Shown here: one piece after another, positions 1-8,698 of the stretch
Numbering within the stretch: the stretch's first letter is position 1
Layout: each line of letters starts with the position of its first letter
Assembly (NCBI RefSeq): GCF_001435975.1
Contig: NZ_AYYR01000067.1
Coordinates: forward strand, 1 to 64,000
Reading direction: 5' to 3'
Length of the DNA: 64,000 nt
Source of the DNA: Secundilactobacillus collinoides DSM 20515 = JCM 1123
GTDB lineage: Bacteria; Bacillota; Bacilli; Lactobacillales; Lactobacillaceae
The notes under the pieces: generated by a model
Databases searched by the model: none
What the model saw: the letters and a program-made list of their open reading frames with translations, nothing else
What the model was told of the DNA's origin: nothing
Translations under genes and position numbers: made by a program

Positions 1-173
1 TCCATGGCCTATTTGTATAATTTGAACTTGTTGCACTTAGATTTTAAATCCGGGGTATTAATAACTTTAAAAGAATGGCAGGAAAAATACAACAACAAAA
101 AAGCTTCACTTTTCCGGCAACAATCCGCAAGTTCTCGTTCTATCAATCCTGTTATATCAACTTTTATTCAGAA

Positions 174-266
174 TTCACAATTGGTATTTACCAAATCTTT
201 ACATTACTGGTCGAATCCTTTACATAAGCCTAACTCTATCTTTACATAGCTCATGTAAGCTTTACT
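174..266 (+). promoter_or_regulatory. Candidate PhoP-box array upstream of the phn operon
   Basis: TTTAC(A/C/T) hexamers start at 187, 198, 219, 241 and 261, with a poorer TTCACA at 174. The steps are 11, 21, 22 and 20 bp, so the hexamers fall on one face of the helix. Gram-positive PhoP boxes are TTAACA-like hexamers repeated about every 11 bp. The array sits directly before phnD, which fits phosphate-starvation control of phosphonate use. No phoPR genes are in the window. The rest of 1-298 shows no convincing gene. Confidence 0.6.
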
Positions 267-298
267 CATATCCAAAACTAACCCCACAAGGAGCTTAC

Positions 299-1327
299 AT
301 GATGAAAATTTTCAAAAAGACGTTACTTGCCGCCGGATTGGTTGGCGTTGCCCTCTCAGCTGCAGGTTGTCAATCCGCGGATTCTACCGGTAATTCTGCC
401 AGCAATAAATCCCTCTCAGTCGTTTTTCTCCCTAGTGATTCTGCTAAGGAAGCCACTGCTGCCCGTACTGCCGTGGCAAAAGAACTGAGTAAAGCAACCG
501 GTAAAAAAGTAACCGTCAAGACGACAACGGACTACAACGTTGCCGTCCAAGCCATCGCTTCCGGCAAAGCGCAGATCGCCATGATGGGCGCCGAAGGCTA
601 CATTCAGGCTAAAAAGCAAAGCAAGGACGTTGTTCCGATTCTGACCCACTCTGGTAAATCCGGCACCTTATCGGATGCCCAATACCGCAGCTACATCATG
701 GTACCAAAGGACAAAGCTGCCAGTTATAAAGTTAACGGTAAATATGATATTCATAAGATCAAGGGTAAGCGGATGTCTTTTGTGTCAAATACATCAACTT
801 CCGGATTTGCAATTCCAGCCGGTGCCCTGCAACAAACCTTCAAACTGAAGAACAAGGATGACTTGTCCCAAAATGGCAAATTCTTCTCTAAAGTACTTTT
901 CGGCGGTTCCCATCAAGGCTCAGCCGTCAACCTGCTGAAGGGAGATTCTGACGTGGCCGCCTTCGATGATACTGACCTGGTTCAATACGGAAAGTTCACC
1001 AATGATGCGTCAAAAGTTGGTGCTGACTTCAAGATCAACAAAGACGCTGCCGCACCATTCGATGCAGTTCGCGGCAAGGAAAGCATTGCCCTGGCTGTCT
1101 ACCCGGTTCAAAACGAACCTGTTCTAGTAAACAAGAAGGGCGTTACTAAGACGGAAATTAACAAAATCGTCAAGGCATTTACTAGCAAACAAGTCACAAA
1201 TGATCCGAAGTTCTTTGCCCCTGCCGATGCTAAAGTACGTGGCATGTTCACAAAGGATGGCAACACCAAATTTATCGCTATTAGTGATAAGTGGTATGCC
1301 CCAACTCAAAAAATTCTCGGTGAATAA
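299..1327 (+). CDS. phnD: Phosphonate ABC transporter substrate-binding lipoprotein
   Basis: This is the extracytoplasmic solute receptor of a phosphonate importer, anchored to the membrane as a lipoprotein. The N-terminus is a lysine-rich stretch, a hydrophobic segment and the lipobox LSAAGC (Cys at about residue 24). The remaining roughly 315 residues have the PhnD/Phn_bind pattern (SVVFLPSDSAKE, AIASGKAQIAMMG, FGGSHQGSAVNLLKGDSDVAAFDD). AAGGAG at 288-293 precedes two consecutive ATGs (299 and 302), and either could start. It is the first gene of a five-gene operon that also encodes phosphonatase and an aminotransferase, so 2-aminoethylphosphonate is the likely ligand (inference). Confidence 0.9.
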   Translation: MMKIFKKTLLAAGLVGVALSAAGCQSADSTGNSASNKSLSVVFLPSDSAKEATAARTAVAKELSKATGKKVTVKTTTDYNVAVQAIASGKAQIAMMGAEGYIQAKKQSKDVVPILTHSGKSGTLSDAQYRSYIMVPKDKAASYKVNGKYDIHKIKGKRMSFVSNTSTSGFAIPAGALQQTFKLKNKDDLSQNGKFFSKVLFGGSHQGSAVNLLKGDSDVAAFDDTDLVQYGKFTNDASKVGADFKINKDAAAPFDAVRGKESIALAVYPVQNEPVLVNKKGVTKTEINKIVKAFTSKQVTNDPKFFAPADAKVRGMFTKDGNTKFIAISDKWYAPTQKILGE

Positions 1328-1353
1328 AGCCTATTTAGAAGGAAGGAATTCCC

Positions 1354-2118
1354 GTGTTAGAAGTTAAACACTTAATGAAAAGCTACGATGGTCATAAACG
1401 ATCATTAACAGACGTTTCATTTACCGTTGCAACGGGTGAGGTTGCTGCTATTATTGGGCCTTCTGGTGCTGGTAAAACCACTATTTTGCGCAGTATTAAT
1501 CAACTGATAAAGGACGATGAAGGTCAGGTTCTACTCAATGAGTTGGATATGCGCCAATTGAACCGTTCGCAACTGCGACAAGCGCGGCAAAACATCGGGA
1601 TGATTTTTCAAAATTACAACCTGATTGAACCGCTAACTGCCATTGAGAATGTGCTTCACGGTTGCCTTGGCAATAAATCAACCCTTGCCGGCATTTTCTC
1701 TCTTTATCGACAATCAGAGAAAGAAGAAGCATTGCAATTGCTTCAAAAAGTAGGGCTTGGTAATTTTGCTTATCAGCAATGCCGACACCTAAGTGGCGGC
1801 CAAAAGCAACGGGTGGGCATTGCGCGAGCGCTGATGCAGCATCCGAAACTCATTTTGTGTGATGAGCCGATTGCTTCCCTTGATCCAAAATCTTCGACGC
1901 TCGTCATGGAAACGTTACGCCAATTAGCGATTGAAGAACACATTTCAGTGCTCATCAACTTGCATCAGGTTGACATTTCCCGCCAGTATGCTGATCACAT
2001 TATTGGCATTAACGGCGGTCAAGTAGTCTTCGATGATCATGCTGAGGCTTTAACTGATACCGCGGCTGCCCAAATTTACCGCAAAGATTTAGTGCTTAAT
2101 GAGGAGGCCGCCGTATGA
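1354..2118 (+). CDS. phnC: Phosphonate ABC transporter ATP-binding protein
   Basis: This is the ATPase subunit that powers phosphonate uptake. The 254 residues hold a Walker A (GPSGAGKTT, about residues 37-45), a Q-loop (IFQNYNL), the ABC signature LSGGQKQRVGIARAL and Walker B LILCDEPIASLDP, with the H-loop histidine in LINLHQ. This is the PhnC/CysA-like layout. The start is GTG at 1354, set by GGAAGGA at 1341-1347. The 3' end overlaps phnE by 4 bp (ATGA), indicating translational coupling. Confidence 0.92.
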   Translation: MLEVKHLMKSYDGHKRSLTDVSFTVATGEVAAIIGPSGAGKTTILRSINQLIKDDEGQVLLNELDMRQLNRSQLRQARQNIGMIFQNYNLIEPLTAIENVLHGCLGNKSTLAGIFSLYRQSEKEEALQLLQKVGLGNFAYQQCRHLSGGQKQRVGIARALMQHPKLILCDEPIASLDPKSSTLVMETLRQLAIEEHISVLINLHQVDISRQYADHIIGINGGQVVFDDHAEALTDTAAAQIYRKDLVLNEEAAV

Positions 2119-2915
2119 CCCCCAAGGCGTTAACAATCAGTCAGTTCTTCTTCAAGAAACGACTCCATTTAACCTTATTAGTGCTCATTTTAGGACTGGC
2201 TTACGTGGTGTCCTCGATTGGCTTAGGGTTCCAGACAACGGCGCTCTTCCACGCGCAGGACGGACTTATTTGGCTGCTCCATAACTTCATCCCTAACGCT
2301 GAGTCCATGCGTTATTGGCAAGATATCGGCCACCAGCTCGTTCGGACGTTCCTCATTGCGGTTACATCGACCACCTGTGCAGCAGTCATCTCTTTATTTC
2401 TGGCTGCCCTGGGTGCTAATACACTAAGCCTCAATAATGCTGTAACCTGGTTTATTCGCGGTTTTTCGTCCCTAATGCGTAACATTCCTATTGTTGCTTG
2501 GGCGATGATCTTGTTATTTTCGTTCAAGCAAAATGACCTGACTGGCTTTCTCGCCCTATTCTTTATGACAATGGGCTTTCTAACACGCGCGTTCATGGAA
2601 ACCATCGAGGATTTTGGCATGGACAAGATTGAAGCGCTACAGGCAACCGGCGCCAACTATCTTCAAGTGATTTTTCAAGGACTCCTACCTGAAATTGCGG
2701 CAGCCTTACTATCCTGGGTTCTTTACATGATTGAAAACAACGTTCGTGATGCCACTCTAGTGGGGTTACTCACTGGAACAGGAATCGGCTTTATCTTCGA
2801 TCTGTACTTCAAAGGCATGCGCTACGGTGCAGCTGGGCTGGTGGTCCTCGCGGTTATCATTCTTGTTGTCGGTGTCGAAGTTATTTCAAATCTCATTGGG
2901 AGGTTGATTGAATGA
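2115..2915 (+). CDS. phnE: Phosphonate ABC transporter permease, first subunit
   Basis: This integral membrane permease has 266 residues and about six predicted helices. It carries a binding-protein-dependent transport EAA-type loop (EALQATGANYLQVIFQGLLPEI) that docks onto PhnC. It is one of two PhnE-type permeases encoded in tandem, a common arrangement where the channel is a heterodimer. It overlaps phnC upstream and the second permease downstream by 4 bp each (ATGA at both junctions), so the subunits are probably made in fixed ratio. Confidence 0.88.
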   Translation: MTPKALTISQFFFKKRLHLTLLVLILGLAYVVSSIGLGFQTTALFHAQDGLIWLLHNFIPNAESMRYWQDIGHQLVRTFLIAVTSTTCAAVISLFLAALGANTLSLNNAVTWFIRGFSSLMRNIPIVAWAMILLFSFKQNDLTGFLALFFMTMGFLTRAFMETIEDFGMDKIEALQATGANYLQVIFQGLLPEIAAALLSWVLYMIENNVRDATLVGLLTGTGIGFIFDLYFKGMRYGAAGLVVLAVIILVVGVEVISNLIGRLIE

Positions 2916-3772
2916 TCAAGCCAGAAAAGCAGTTGACGATTCCTACGCCGACCGCTAAAGGACCCCAATTTAAAATGCCGGTAAAGCTCAAAGATCGGCG
3001 GCGTGTCACCATTTATCTCACGTTGCTCGTACTTGCCTACTTGACCATGGTGACACTGCCAACAATGTTGCCGGATCACCTTAATCTAAAAACGGCGAGT
3101 TTAACTTTTCTGCAAAATATTCAAATCATGTTTTTTCATCCAGGGCTCAGTAATACAACCTTTGTGCAACTTATCCAAGCTCTGCTAGAAAGTATACTGT
3201 TGGCATTTTTAACCACCCTGATTGGTTCTGTGATTGCCTTTGTCTTAGCGCTAGTCAGCTTTCGACAATTGGTTCCCGCTTGGGTCGGACTGGCCATTCA
3301 GAGCTTCATGGCTTTGATTCGTGCAATTCCAAATGTGCTGTGGGTTCTGATCTACAGTGTCGTTTTCGGCCTCGGCGCTAACGCAGCAGTCATTGGATTA
3401 ACATTTCATAGTGTGGCCTACCTGACGAAAGTCTATACCGATAGCATGGAAGAACTTGAACCTGATGCCATTGAAACCATGCGTGCAATGGGGCTCAAAA
3501 ATGGTCCCATTATTCGCCAAGCGCTTGTCCCAAACTTCATCCCAAGTTACCTCAGTTGGACCTTCATCCGCTTCGAAATTAACTTTGCTGACGCGGTTGC
3601 TGTTGGCGCGGCCGCTGGCGCAGGTGGCATTGGGTACCAATTATTCATGGCCAGCAGTTTTTACTTTAATTTTCATGAAGTTGGTGTCATTGTCTACCTC
3701 ATCTTGGTTTTCGCGATTCTACTCGAAATTGCCTCTTACCATTTGCGAAAACGCGTAATGGGCAACCAATAA
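2912..3772 (+). CDS. phnE: Phosphonate ABC transporter permease, second subunit
   Basis: This is the second PhnE-type permease, 286 residues, with a longer cytoplasmic N-terminus (about 30 residues) before the first helix. The EAA loop reads ETMRAMGLKNGPIIRQALVPNF and the conserved C-terminal GAGGIGYQLF motif is present. It presumably pairs with the preceding permease to form the channel. It starts inside the stop of the first permease (ATGA) and is followed after 37 bp by phnXW with its own good ribosome binding site. Confidence 0.88.
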   Translation: MIKPEKQLTIPTPTAKGPQFKMPVKLKDRRRVTIYLTLLVLAYLTMVTLPTMLPDHLNLKTASLTFLQNIQIMFFHPGLSNTTFVQLIQALLESILLAFLTTLIGSVIAFVLALVSFRQLVPAWVGLAIQSFMALIRAIPNVLWVLIYSVVFGLGANAAVIGLTFHSVAYLTKVYTDSMEELEPDAIETMRAMGLKNGPIIRQALVPNFIPSYLSWTFIRFEINFADAVAVGAAAGAGGIGYQLFMASSFYFNFHEVGVIVYLILVFAILLEIASYHLRKRVMGNQ

Positions 3773-3809
3773 TCCCGCTGTTTACTCTCAACTACTAGGA
3801 GGATTTTCC

Positions 3810-5702
3810 ATGATTGAAGCAATTGTTTTTGACTGGGCCGGCACCACAATCGACTACGGATGCCTGGCACCCGTTTCATCTTTTAAAAAAGCGTTTGCCC
3901 ACTTTGGCATTACTATCCGTGACACCCTCATTCGGCAAGATATGGGGCTAGATAAGCAGACCCACATCCAAAAGTTGCTGCATGATCCAGAAATTCAGGC
4001 AGCTTGGCAGGAGCAGGAACCGGCTGTGCCGCTGAACGAGGCCGTCTCTAGTATTTATAGTCAGTTTCAAATTGAGATTGACCAGGTACTGGCTGAAACA
4101 GCCCAATTAAAACCTGGTATGATGGAACTCATTGCCTTTGCTGCTGACCATAATATTAAGCTTGCAACGACCACCGGATACACCCAGGCAATGTTAGACC
4201 GGATTCTGCCTGAGGCTGCTCGACAAGGTTACCATCCTGCTTACAACGTTACTTCTGAGCAGACCCATCAAGTCGGTCGACCAGAACCCGACATGCTGCA
4301 ATTAGCCATGAGCGAACTGGGCATTACAGATCCCTCCAAGGTTATTAAGGTTGGTGATTCTGTCAGCGATATTTTAGAAGGGAAAAACGCTGGCACAATT
4401 TCTGTTGGTGTCACTGAAGGCAGTAGTTTGATTGGTCTTACCGAAGCCCAGTTCACTAGCCTGCCCATTCAAGACCAAGACATGCGACGCATGCAAGCCA
4501 CAGCAATCCTAAAAGAAGCAGGCGCTGATGCAGTCTTAAACAACATCGCCGATCTGATTCCAATGATTGAATCGCTTAATGATCACCAACAAACCACGCC
4601 TTTGCTGCTCACACCCGGTCCATTGACCACAAGCAAGACCGTCAAAGAAAATATGCTTGCTGATCACGGCACTTGGGACGACGATTATAAGGAACTCACA
4701 GAATGGGTTCGCCACGAATTAGTAGCCATTGCTAACGCTAGCCAAAAAGAATATACGGCAATCCTGATGCAAGGCAGCGGATCATTTGGTGTGGAAGCAA
4801 CTCTAGGAACTGCCATTCCAAAGCAAAACGCCACTTTATTAATTGCCGAGAATGGTGCTTATGGTGAACGGATGGTACAAATGGCAGACTACCTTAACAT
4901 CGCTCACGTTGTCTTGAAGGTACCAGAAACTGAACCAGTTACTCGCGAATTAGTTGCAACTGCCTTGGAGGCTCATCCAGAAATCACACATTTTGCAGTA
5001 GTTCATTGTGAAACCACAACGGGAATTTTAAATCCAATTGAAACGATTTTGCCAGAGTTGCAAAAGCACAATATTGTGACCATCGTGGACGCAATGTCTA
5101 GCTTTGGCGGGGTTCCAATTGACCTGACCACCCTCCAAGCCGACTACCTCATCACGAGTTCAAATAAGTGTATTCAAGGTGTACCCGGTTTCAGTATCGT
5201 TCTCGCAAAACGTGCAACACTAGAAACAACACAATATCAGGCACGCTCACTCTCACTTGATCTGTACGAACAATATCGAACCTTTGAAGATGATAATGGA
5301 AAATGGCGTTTTACATCACCAACCCATGTGATGTACGCTTTTGCTCAAGCATTACGTGAATTGGCCGTTGAAGGCGGTATTACCGTGCGATTCCGTCGTT
5401 ATCAAACTAATGAACAACGTATTCGCGAAGGCATGCTCGATATGGGATATAAGGTTGTGATTGAAGAAGCTGTACAATCGCCAATCATTACTTCCTTCCT
5501 CTACCCCACTGATGACTTTGATTTCCATGATTTTTATGAATATCTCAAAGATCGTGGTTTCATCATTCATCCGGGCAAAGTTTCGCGCGTTAACAGCTTC
5601 CGAATCGGCAACATTGGCGCCATCACCAAAACCGATATCGATCGGCTCCTCCAAGTTGTCGCCGATTACACTACTGAAGAATTACATCCAGCGCGCGCTT
5701 AA
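3810..5702 (+). CDS. phnXW: Fused phosphonoacetaldehyde hydrolase / 2-aminoethylphosphonate transaminase
   Basis: This bifunctional enzyme should turn 2-aminoethylphosphonate into acetaldehyde and phosphate. Residues 1 to about 255 are a HAD-type phosphonatase: FDWAGTT gives the nucleophilic Asp and DMGLDKQTHI the Schiff-base Lys. Residues from about 265 to 625 are a class V PLP aminotransferase beginning LLLTPGPLTTS, with the PLP lysine in ITSSNKCIQG. The order of action is domain 2 (transamination to phosphonoacetaldehyde), then domain 1 (C-P cleavage), so fusion may channel the aldehyde. AGGAGG at 3797-3802 sets the start. Annotated fusions of this kind exist, so the enzyme is not new in itself. 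It ends the phn operon, and an intrinsic terminator follows. Confidence 0.93.
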   Translation: MIEAIVFDWAGTTIDYGCLAPVSSFKKAFAHFGITIRDTLIRQDMGLDKQTHIQKLLHDPEIQAAWQEQEPAVPLNEAVSSIYSQFQIEIDQVLAETAQLKPGMMELIAFAADHNIKLATTTGYTQAMLDRILPEAARQGYHPAYNVTSEQTHQVGRPEPDMLQLAMSELGITDPSKVIKVGDSVSDILEGKNAGTISVGVTEGSSLIGLTEAQFTSLPIQDQDMRRMQATAILKEAGADAVLNNIADLIPMIESLNDHQQTTPLLLTPGPLTTSKTVKENMLADHGTWDDDYKELTEWVRHELVAIANASQKEYTAILMQGSGSFGVEATLGTAIPKQNATLLIAENGAYGERMVQMADYLNIAHVVLKVPETEPVTRELVATALEAHPEITHFAVVHCETTTGILNPIETILPELQKHNIVTIVDAMSSFGGVPIDLTTLQADYLITSSNKCIQGVPGFSIVLAKRATLETTQYQARSLSLDLYEQYRTFEDDNGKWRFTSPTHVMYAFAQALRELAVEGGITVRFRRYQTNEQRIREGMLDMGYKVVIEEAVQSPIITSFLYPTDDFDFHDFYEYLKDRGFIIHPGKVSRVNSFRIGNIGAITKTDIDRLLQVVADYTTEELHPARA

Positions 5703-5774
5703 TAACGTTCGCCCGCTTGTCCGCAGTCCCCCAACTGTGTCAATAATTCACCACCACCTATAACCTCTCCCAAA

Positions 5775-5820
5775 CGCCCAGTCGATTGAAGTCCCCCCTT
5801 CAGTCGACCGGGTGTTTTTT
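5775..5820 (+). terminator. Intrinsic terminator of the phn operon
   Basis: A stem of 16 positions (5775-5790 with 5799-5814; one mismatch, two G-U pairs) has an 8-nt C-rich loop and is followed by six T. It lies about 70 bp after phnXW. Confidence 0.85.
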
Positions 5821-5981
5821 GATTTAAACAATTCCTAACCACTTAGATGAGTGACTGGTTTGTAAAAATAAAAGATACGGCAATTCCCCAATTGGCATTT
5901 TGTACATTGCACCGGATAATAGGAGAAGTTGAAACAGCAGTATGATAACTCACAATCATTTATTAATTTCTACGCATTGTG

Positions 5982-6032
5982 TTGACATTTGTAAACGTAG
6001 GGATTATTCTATGCTCAAGGTTTACATATGTA
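5982..6032 (+). promoter_or_regulatory. Copper-responsive promoter with two cop boxes
   Basis: TTGACA (5982-5987), a 17-bp spacer and TATTCT (6005-6010) form a near-consensus promoter. Two matches to the CopY operator KACAnnTGTA flank it. GACATTTGTA (5984-5993) overlaps the -35, and the perfect palindrome TACATATGTA (6023-6032) sits just after the expected transcription start. This is the geometry of the enterococcal cop operon. No copY gene is in the window, so the repressor must act from elsewhere. Confidence 0.85.
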
Positions 6033-6055
6033 GTCAAACTAGGGAGGCATTCAAA

Positions 6056-6427
6056 ATGATTAAGATAATCGTATTAATCGTTGGTCTGGCAATCATTGGC
6101 TTTATTGGCTGGTGGTTCTTTGGGAAACATACCACTGAAGAAGTTGCCGCTGATGTCCAAGACCAGCAACAGGAAATTGATATTGAAGTCAATGGTGGAT
6201 ACTCGCCAGAAACCGTTGTATTAAAGCAGGGTGTTCCTGCGATTCTGAACTTCACCAGAAAAGATGCCTCGAGTTGTCTGGACCGCGTCGTATTCAGTGA
6301 TTTCGGCATTAATCAAGAGCTTCCCCGGAACCAGAAGGAAGCCATCACCATTGATACCACAACCCCTGGTGAATACCAATGGGCCTGTGGCATGGATATG
6401 TTTCATGGCAAATTAATCATTAAATAA
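6056..6427 (+). CDS. Membrane-anchored cupredoxin-domain protein
   Basis: This 123-residue protein has one N-terminal membrane helix (IIVLIVGLAIIGFIGWWFF) and a cupredoxin-like domain from about residue 45. The domain has candidate copper ligands in SSCLDRVVF and [10 protein letters not shown] (Cys, Met, His). It probably binds copper at the outer membrane face and hands it to or from the ATPase encoded downstream (inference). I chose ATG 6056, preceded by GGGAGG, over an in-frame ATG at 5942, because the cop promoter lies between them. It is the first gene of a three-gene copper operon. Confidence 0.8.
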   Translation: MIKIIVLIVGLAIIGFIGWWFFGKHTTEEVAADVQDQQQEIDIEVNGGYSPETVVLKQGVPAILNFTRKDASSCLDRVVFSDFGINQELPRNQKEAITIDTTTPGEYQWACGMDMFHGKLIIK

Positions 6428-6442
6428 CTGGAGGAAATCATT

Positions 6443-6718
6443 ATGAGTGAAAACAAACAACAAGCAGCAGTCGAAGTCGCAGGTGGGTATAAACCTGAAA
6501 GCATTACGTTAAAACAAGGCATTCCAGCAGAACTCAGCTTCACCCGGACAAATGCCCAAGGTTGCCTCGATGTTGTCCATTCAAAGGCTCTCAACTTTGA
6601 GCAAGAATTACCCTTAAATGAAACAAAAACTGTCACGATTGATACAACTAACACTGGCGAATTCGAGTTTAGTTGCGGCATGGACATGTTCCATGGAAAG
6701 GTGGTCATTGAACCATGA
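6443..6718 (+). CDS. Small soluble cupredoxin-domain protein
   Basis: This 91-residue protein has no signal peptide or helix. It parallels the domain of its upstream neighbour ([42 protein letters not shown]). The conserved Cys, Met and His residues suggest copper binding. It may be a cytoplasmic chaperone that replaces the metal-binding domain missing from the following ATPase. GGAGG precedes the start, and the stop overlaps the ATPase start (ATGA). Confidence 0.8.
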   Translation: MSENKQQAAVEVAGGYKPESITLKQGIPAELSFTRTNAQGCLDVVHSKALNFEQELPLNETKTVTIDTTNTGEFEFSCGMDMFHGKVVIEP

Positions 6719-8646
6719 GCATTAGCCAACGTTTCTGGATTTCACTGATCCTGTCACTGCCGATGGTGGCCAACATGATTCTCATGCCCTTTGGCTGGCT
6801 GTTGCCAGGAGGCGCTTGGACTCAGTTGGTACTCACAACGTTGATTATGTTAATTTCGGCCCGGCCATTTTGGGAAAGTGCTTGGGCTTCGTTTAAAAAG
6901 CACCATTCCAACATGGATACACTAGTTGCGATTGGCACCGTCACTGCCTATGTTTACAGCATCTATGCGATGATCACTAGCCAGGATGTCTTCTTTGAAA
7001 GTGCCGCTTTTGTGACAACCTTTGTGCTGTTGGGTCAAGTGTTCGAAGAACGAATGCGGAATAACGCCTCAAACGCCGTTGAAAAGCTGGCCAATTTGCA
7101 GGCTAAAGATGCTGAAGTATTACGTGACGGGCAGTTCACAAAGATTCCCCTTTCTGAGGTTGTTGTCGGTGACATGATTCGGGTCAAACCCGGGCAAAAG
7201 ATTCCGGTTGACGGGATCATCACTGAAGGTACCTCAAGTGTTGACGAATCGATGGTGACTGGCGAAAGTATGCCGGTTGAAAAGAAAATGGACGACGCGG
7301 TCATTGGGGCCACCATCAACGGCAACGGCACGTTTACTTTCAAGGCTAATAAGATTGGTGAAGACACCATGTTGTCACAGATTGTTGAACTGGTTAAAAA
7401 AGCCCAAAACAGTCATGCACCGATTCAGAATTTGACGGACAAAGTCTCCGATATTTTCGTCCCTATCGTGCTCATTTTGGCAATTTTGACATTCTTGATC
7501 TGGTACGTTTTCTTGGATGCGAGCGTGGCTAATGCGCTGATTTTCGCAGTTTCCGTTGTGGTTATTGCGTGCCCATGTGCCCTTGGCCTTGCGACACCGA
7601 CTGCACTGATGGTGGGCACTGGCCGCGGTGCCAAAATGGGAATTCTTATCAAAGATGGTACCGTCTTGGAGGCCGTTAACGACATTCAAACCGTTGTGTT
7701 CGATAAAACCGGCACCATTACCGTTGGGAAGCCTCAAGTAACTGATATCGTTGGGGATACCAAACAAGTCCTCAGCATCGCTGCCAGTTTGGAAGAAAAT
7801 TCTGAACATCCGTTGGCTGCTGCAATTCTTGACCGTGCGAAAACCGACCAAGCACAAACGCAGCCCACAACTGGTTTTAAAGCCATCGAGGGAAAGGGCG
7901 TTGAAGCCCAGATCAATGATCAGCGCGGTGTCGTGGGCAATGATAAACTGGCTCAAGACTTGGTCTTTGGCGATGCATTAAAACAGCAAATGGTCACACT
8001 GCAGAATCAAGCAAAAACAGTCGTTCTGGTCGGGTTAGACCAAACTGTCATCGGCTTAATTGCCATCCAGGACGTGCCTAAGGATACTTCACGTGAAGCT
8101 ATCGCCGACCTAAAAGCCCGTGGACTAAAGACGGTCATGCTAACCGGCGATAATCAGCGAGTCGCCCAGGCTGTTGCAGAAGAAGTTGGAATCGATGATG
8201 TAATTGCTGACGTGCTGCCTGGTGATAAAGCTGACCACATCGCCGACCTTCAAAAGACGGGTAAGGTTGCCTTCGTTGGTGACGGAATCAATGATGCACC
8301 CGCCCTCACGACAGCCGATGTCGGCATTGTCATGGGATCAGGTACCGATATCGCTATTGATTCTGGTGGTATTGTCCTTGTTAAAAATGATCTGCGTGAT
8401 GTTGATCGGGCACTTGCGCTGAGTAAAAAAACATTCAACCGAATCAAACTCAATCTGTTTTGGGCGTTCGTCTACAATGTGCTTGGCATTCCAGTTGCTG
8501 CCGGAGTCTTCTACTTTATCGGCCTCAGTCTCAGCCCAGAGTTAGCCGGTTTGGCCATGGCGTTCAGCTCACTGTCCGTGGTTACCAGTTCAGTCTTACT
8601 GAATAAGGCAAAAATAAAACCAAAGCGTAATGTTCAAGTTGATTAA
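6715..8646 (+). CDS. copA: Copper-translocating P-type ATPase lacking an HMA domain
   Basis: This is a P1B-type ATPase of 643 residues, probably exporting Cu(I). The landmarks in order are the actuator motif VTGES, the transmembrane metal motif ACPCALG (CPC), the phosphorylation site VFDKTGTIT, the SEHPLA histidine of the P1B class, MLTGDN and the hinge [10 protein letters not shown]. No CxxC heavy-metal-associated domain precedes the first helix, unlike most CopA proteins. Two cupredoxin proteins encoded immediately upstream may supply that function. CopA fits the CPC motif better than CopB (CPH). The call of copper rather than silver rests on the cop boxes. Confidence 0.88.
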   Translation: MSISQRFWISLILSLPMVANMILMPFGWLLPGGAWTQLVLTTLIMLISARPFWESAWASFKKHHSNMDTLVAIGTVTAYVYSIYAMITSQDVFFESAAFVTTFVLLGQVFEERMRNNASNAVEKLANLQAKDAEVLRDGQFTKIPLSEVVVGDMIRVKPGQKIPVDGIITEGTSSVDESMVTGESMPVEKKMDDAVIGATINGNGTFTFKANKIGEDTMLSQIVELVKKAQNSHAPIQNLTDKVSDIFVPIVLILAILTFLIWYVFLDASVANALIFAVSVVVIACPCALGLATPTALMVGTGRGAKMGILIKDGTVLEAVNDIQTVVFDKTGTITVGKPQVTDIVGDTKQVLSIAASLEENSEHPLAAAILDRAKTDQAQTQPTTGFKAIEGKGVEAQINDQRGVVGNDKLAQDLVFGDALKQQMVTLQNQAKTVVLVGLDQTVIGLIAIQDVPKDTSREAIADLKARGLKTVMLTGDNQRVAQAVAEEVGIDDVIADVLPGDKADHIADLQKTGKVAFVGDGINDAPALTTADVGIVMGSGTDIAIDSGGIVLVKNDLRDVDRALALSKKTFNRIKLNLFWAFVYNVLGIPVAAGVFYFIGLSLSPELAGLAMAFSSLSVVTSSVLLNKAKIKPKRNVQVD

Positions 8647-8650
8647 CGAT

Positions 8651-8698
8651 AAAAATAGCGGCGCCGGCAAAATTAAATTTGCCGGCGCCGCTATTTTT
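8651..8698. terminator. Bidirectional terminator between copA and murI
   Basis: A perfect 21-bp inverted repeat (AAAAATAGCGGCGCCGGCAA and its complement) with a GC-rich core has A-runs and T-runs at its ends, so it works for both convergent genes. It touches the murI stop codon. Confidence 0.9.

Noticed and set aside
4-249. 81-codon frame at the left edge
   Set aside because: It runs through the PhoP-box array and has no credible start; it is probably non-coding.
2312-2656. Minus-strand frame inside the first phnE
   Set aside because: Antisense to a conserved permease, with no start signals.
5942-6055. N-terminal extension of the first cupredoxin from ATG 5942
   Set aside because: The cop promoter and both operators lie inside it, and the extension is not protein-like; GGGAGG supports ATG 6056.
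7375-7956. 193-codon minus-strand frame inside copA
   Set aside because: It is the antisense shadow of a conserved ATPase region, with no ribosome binding site and an implausible composition.
8087-8098. CTTCACGTGAAG as a further parS site inside copA
   Set aside because: It matches only the central part of the 16-bp consensus and lies in a conserved coding stretch; chance is enough.
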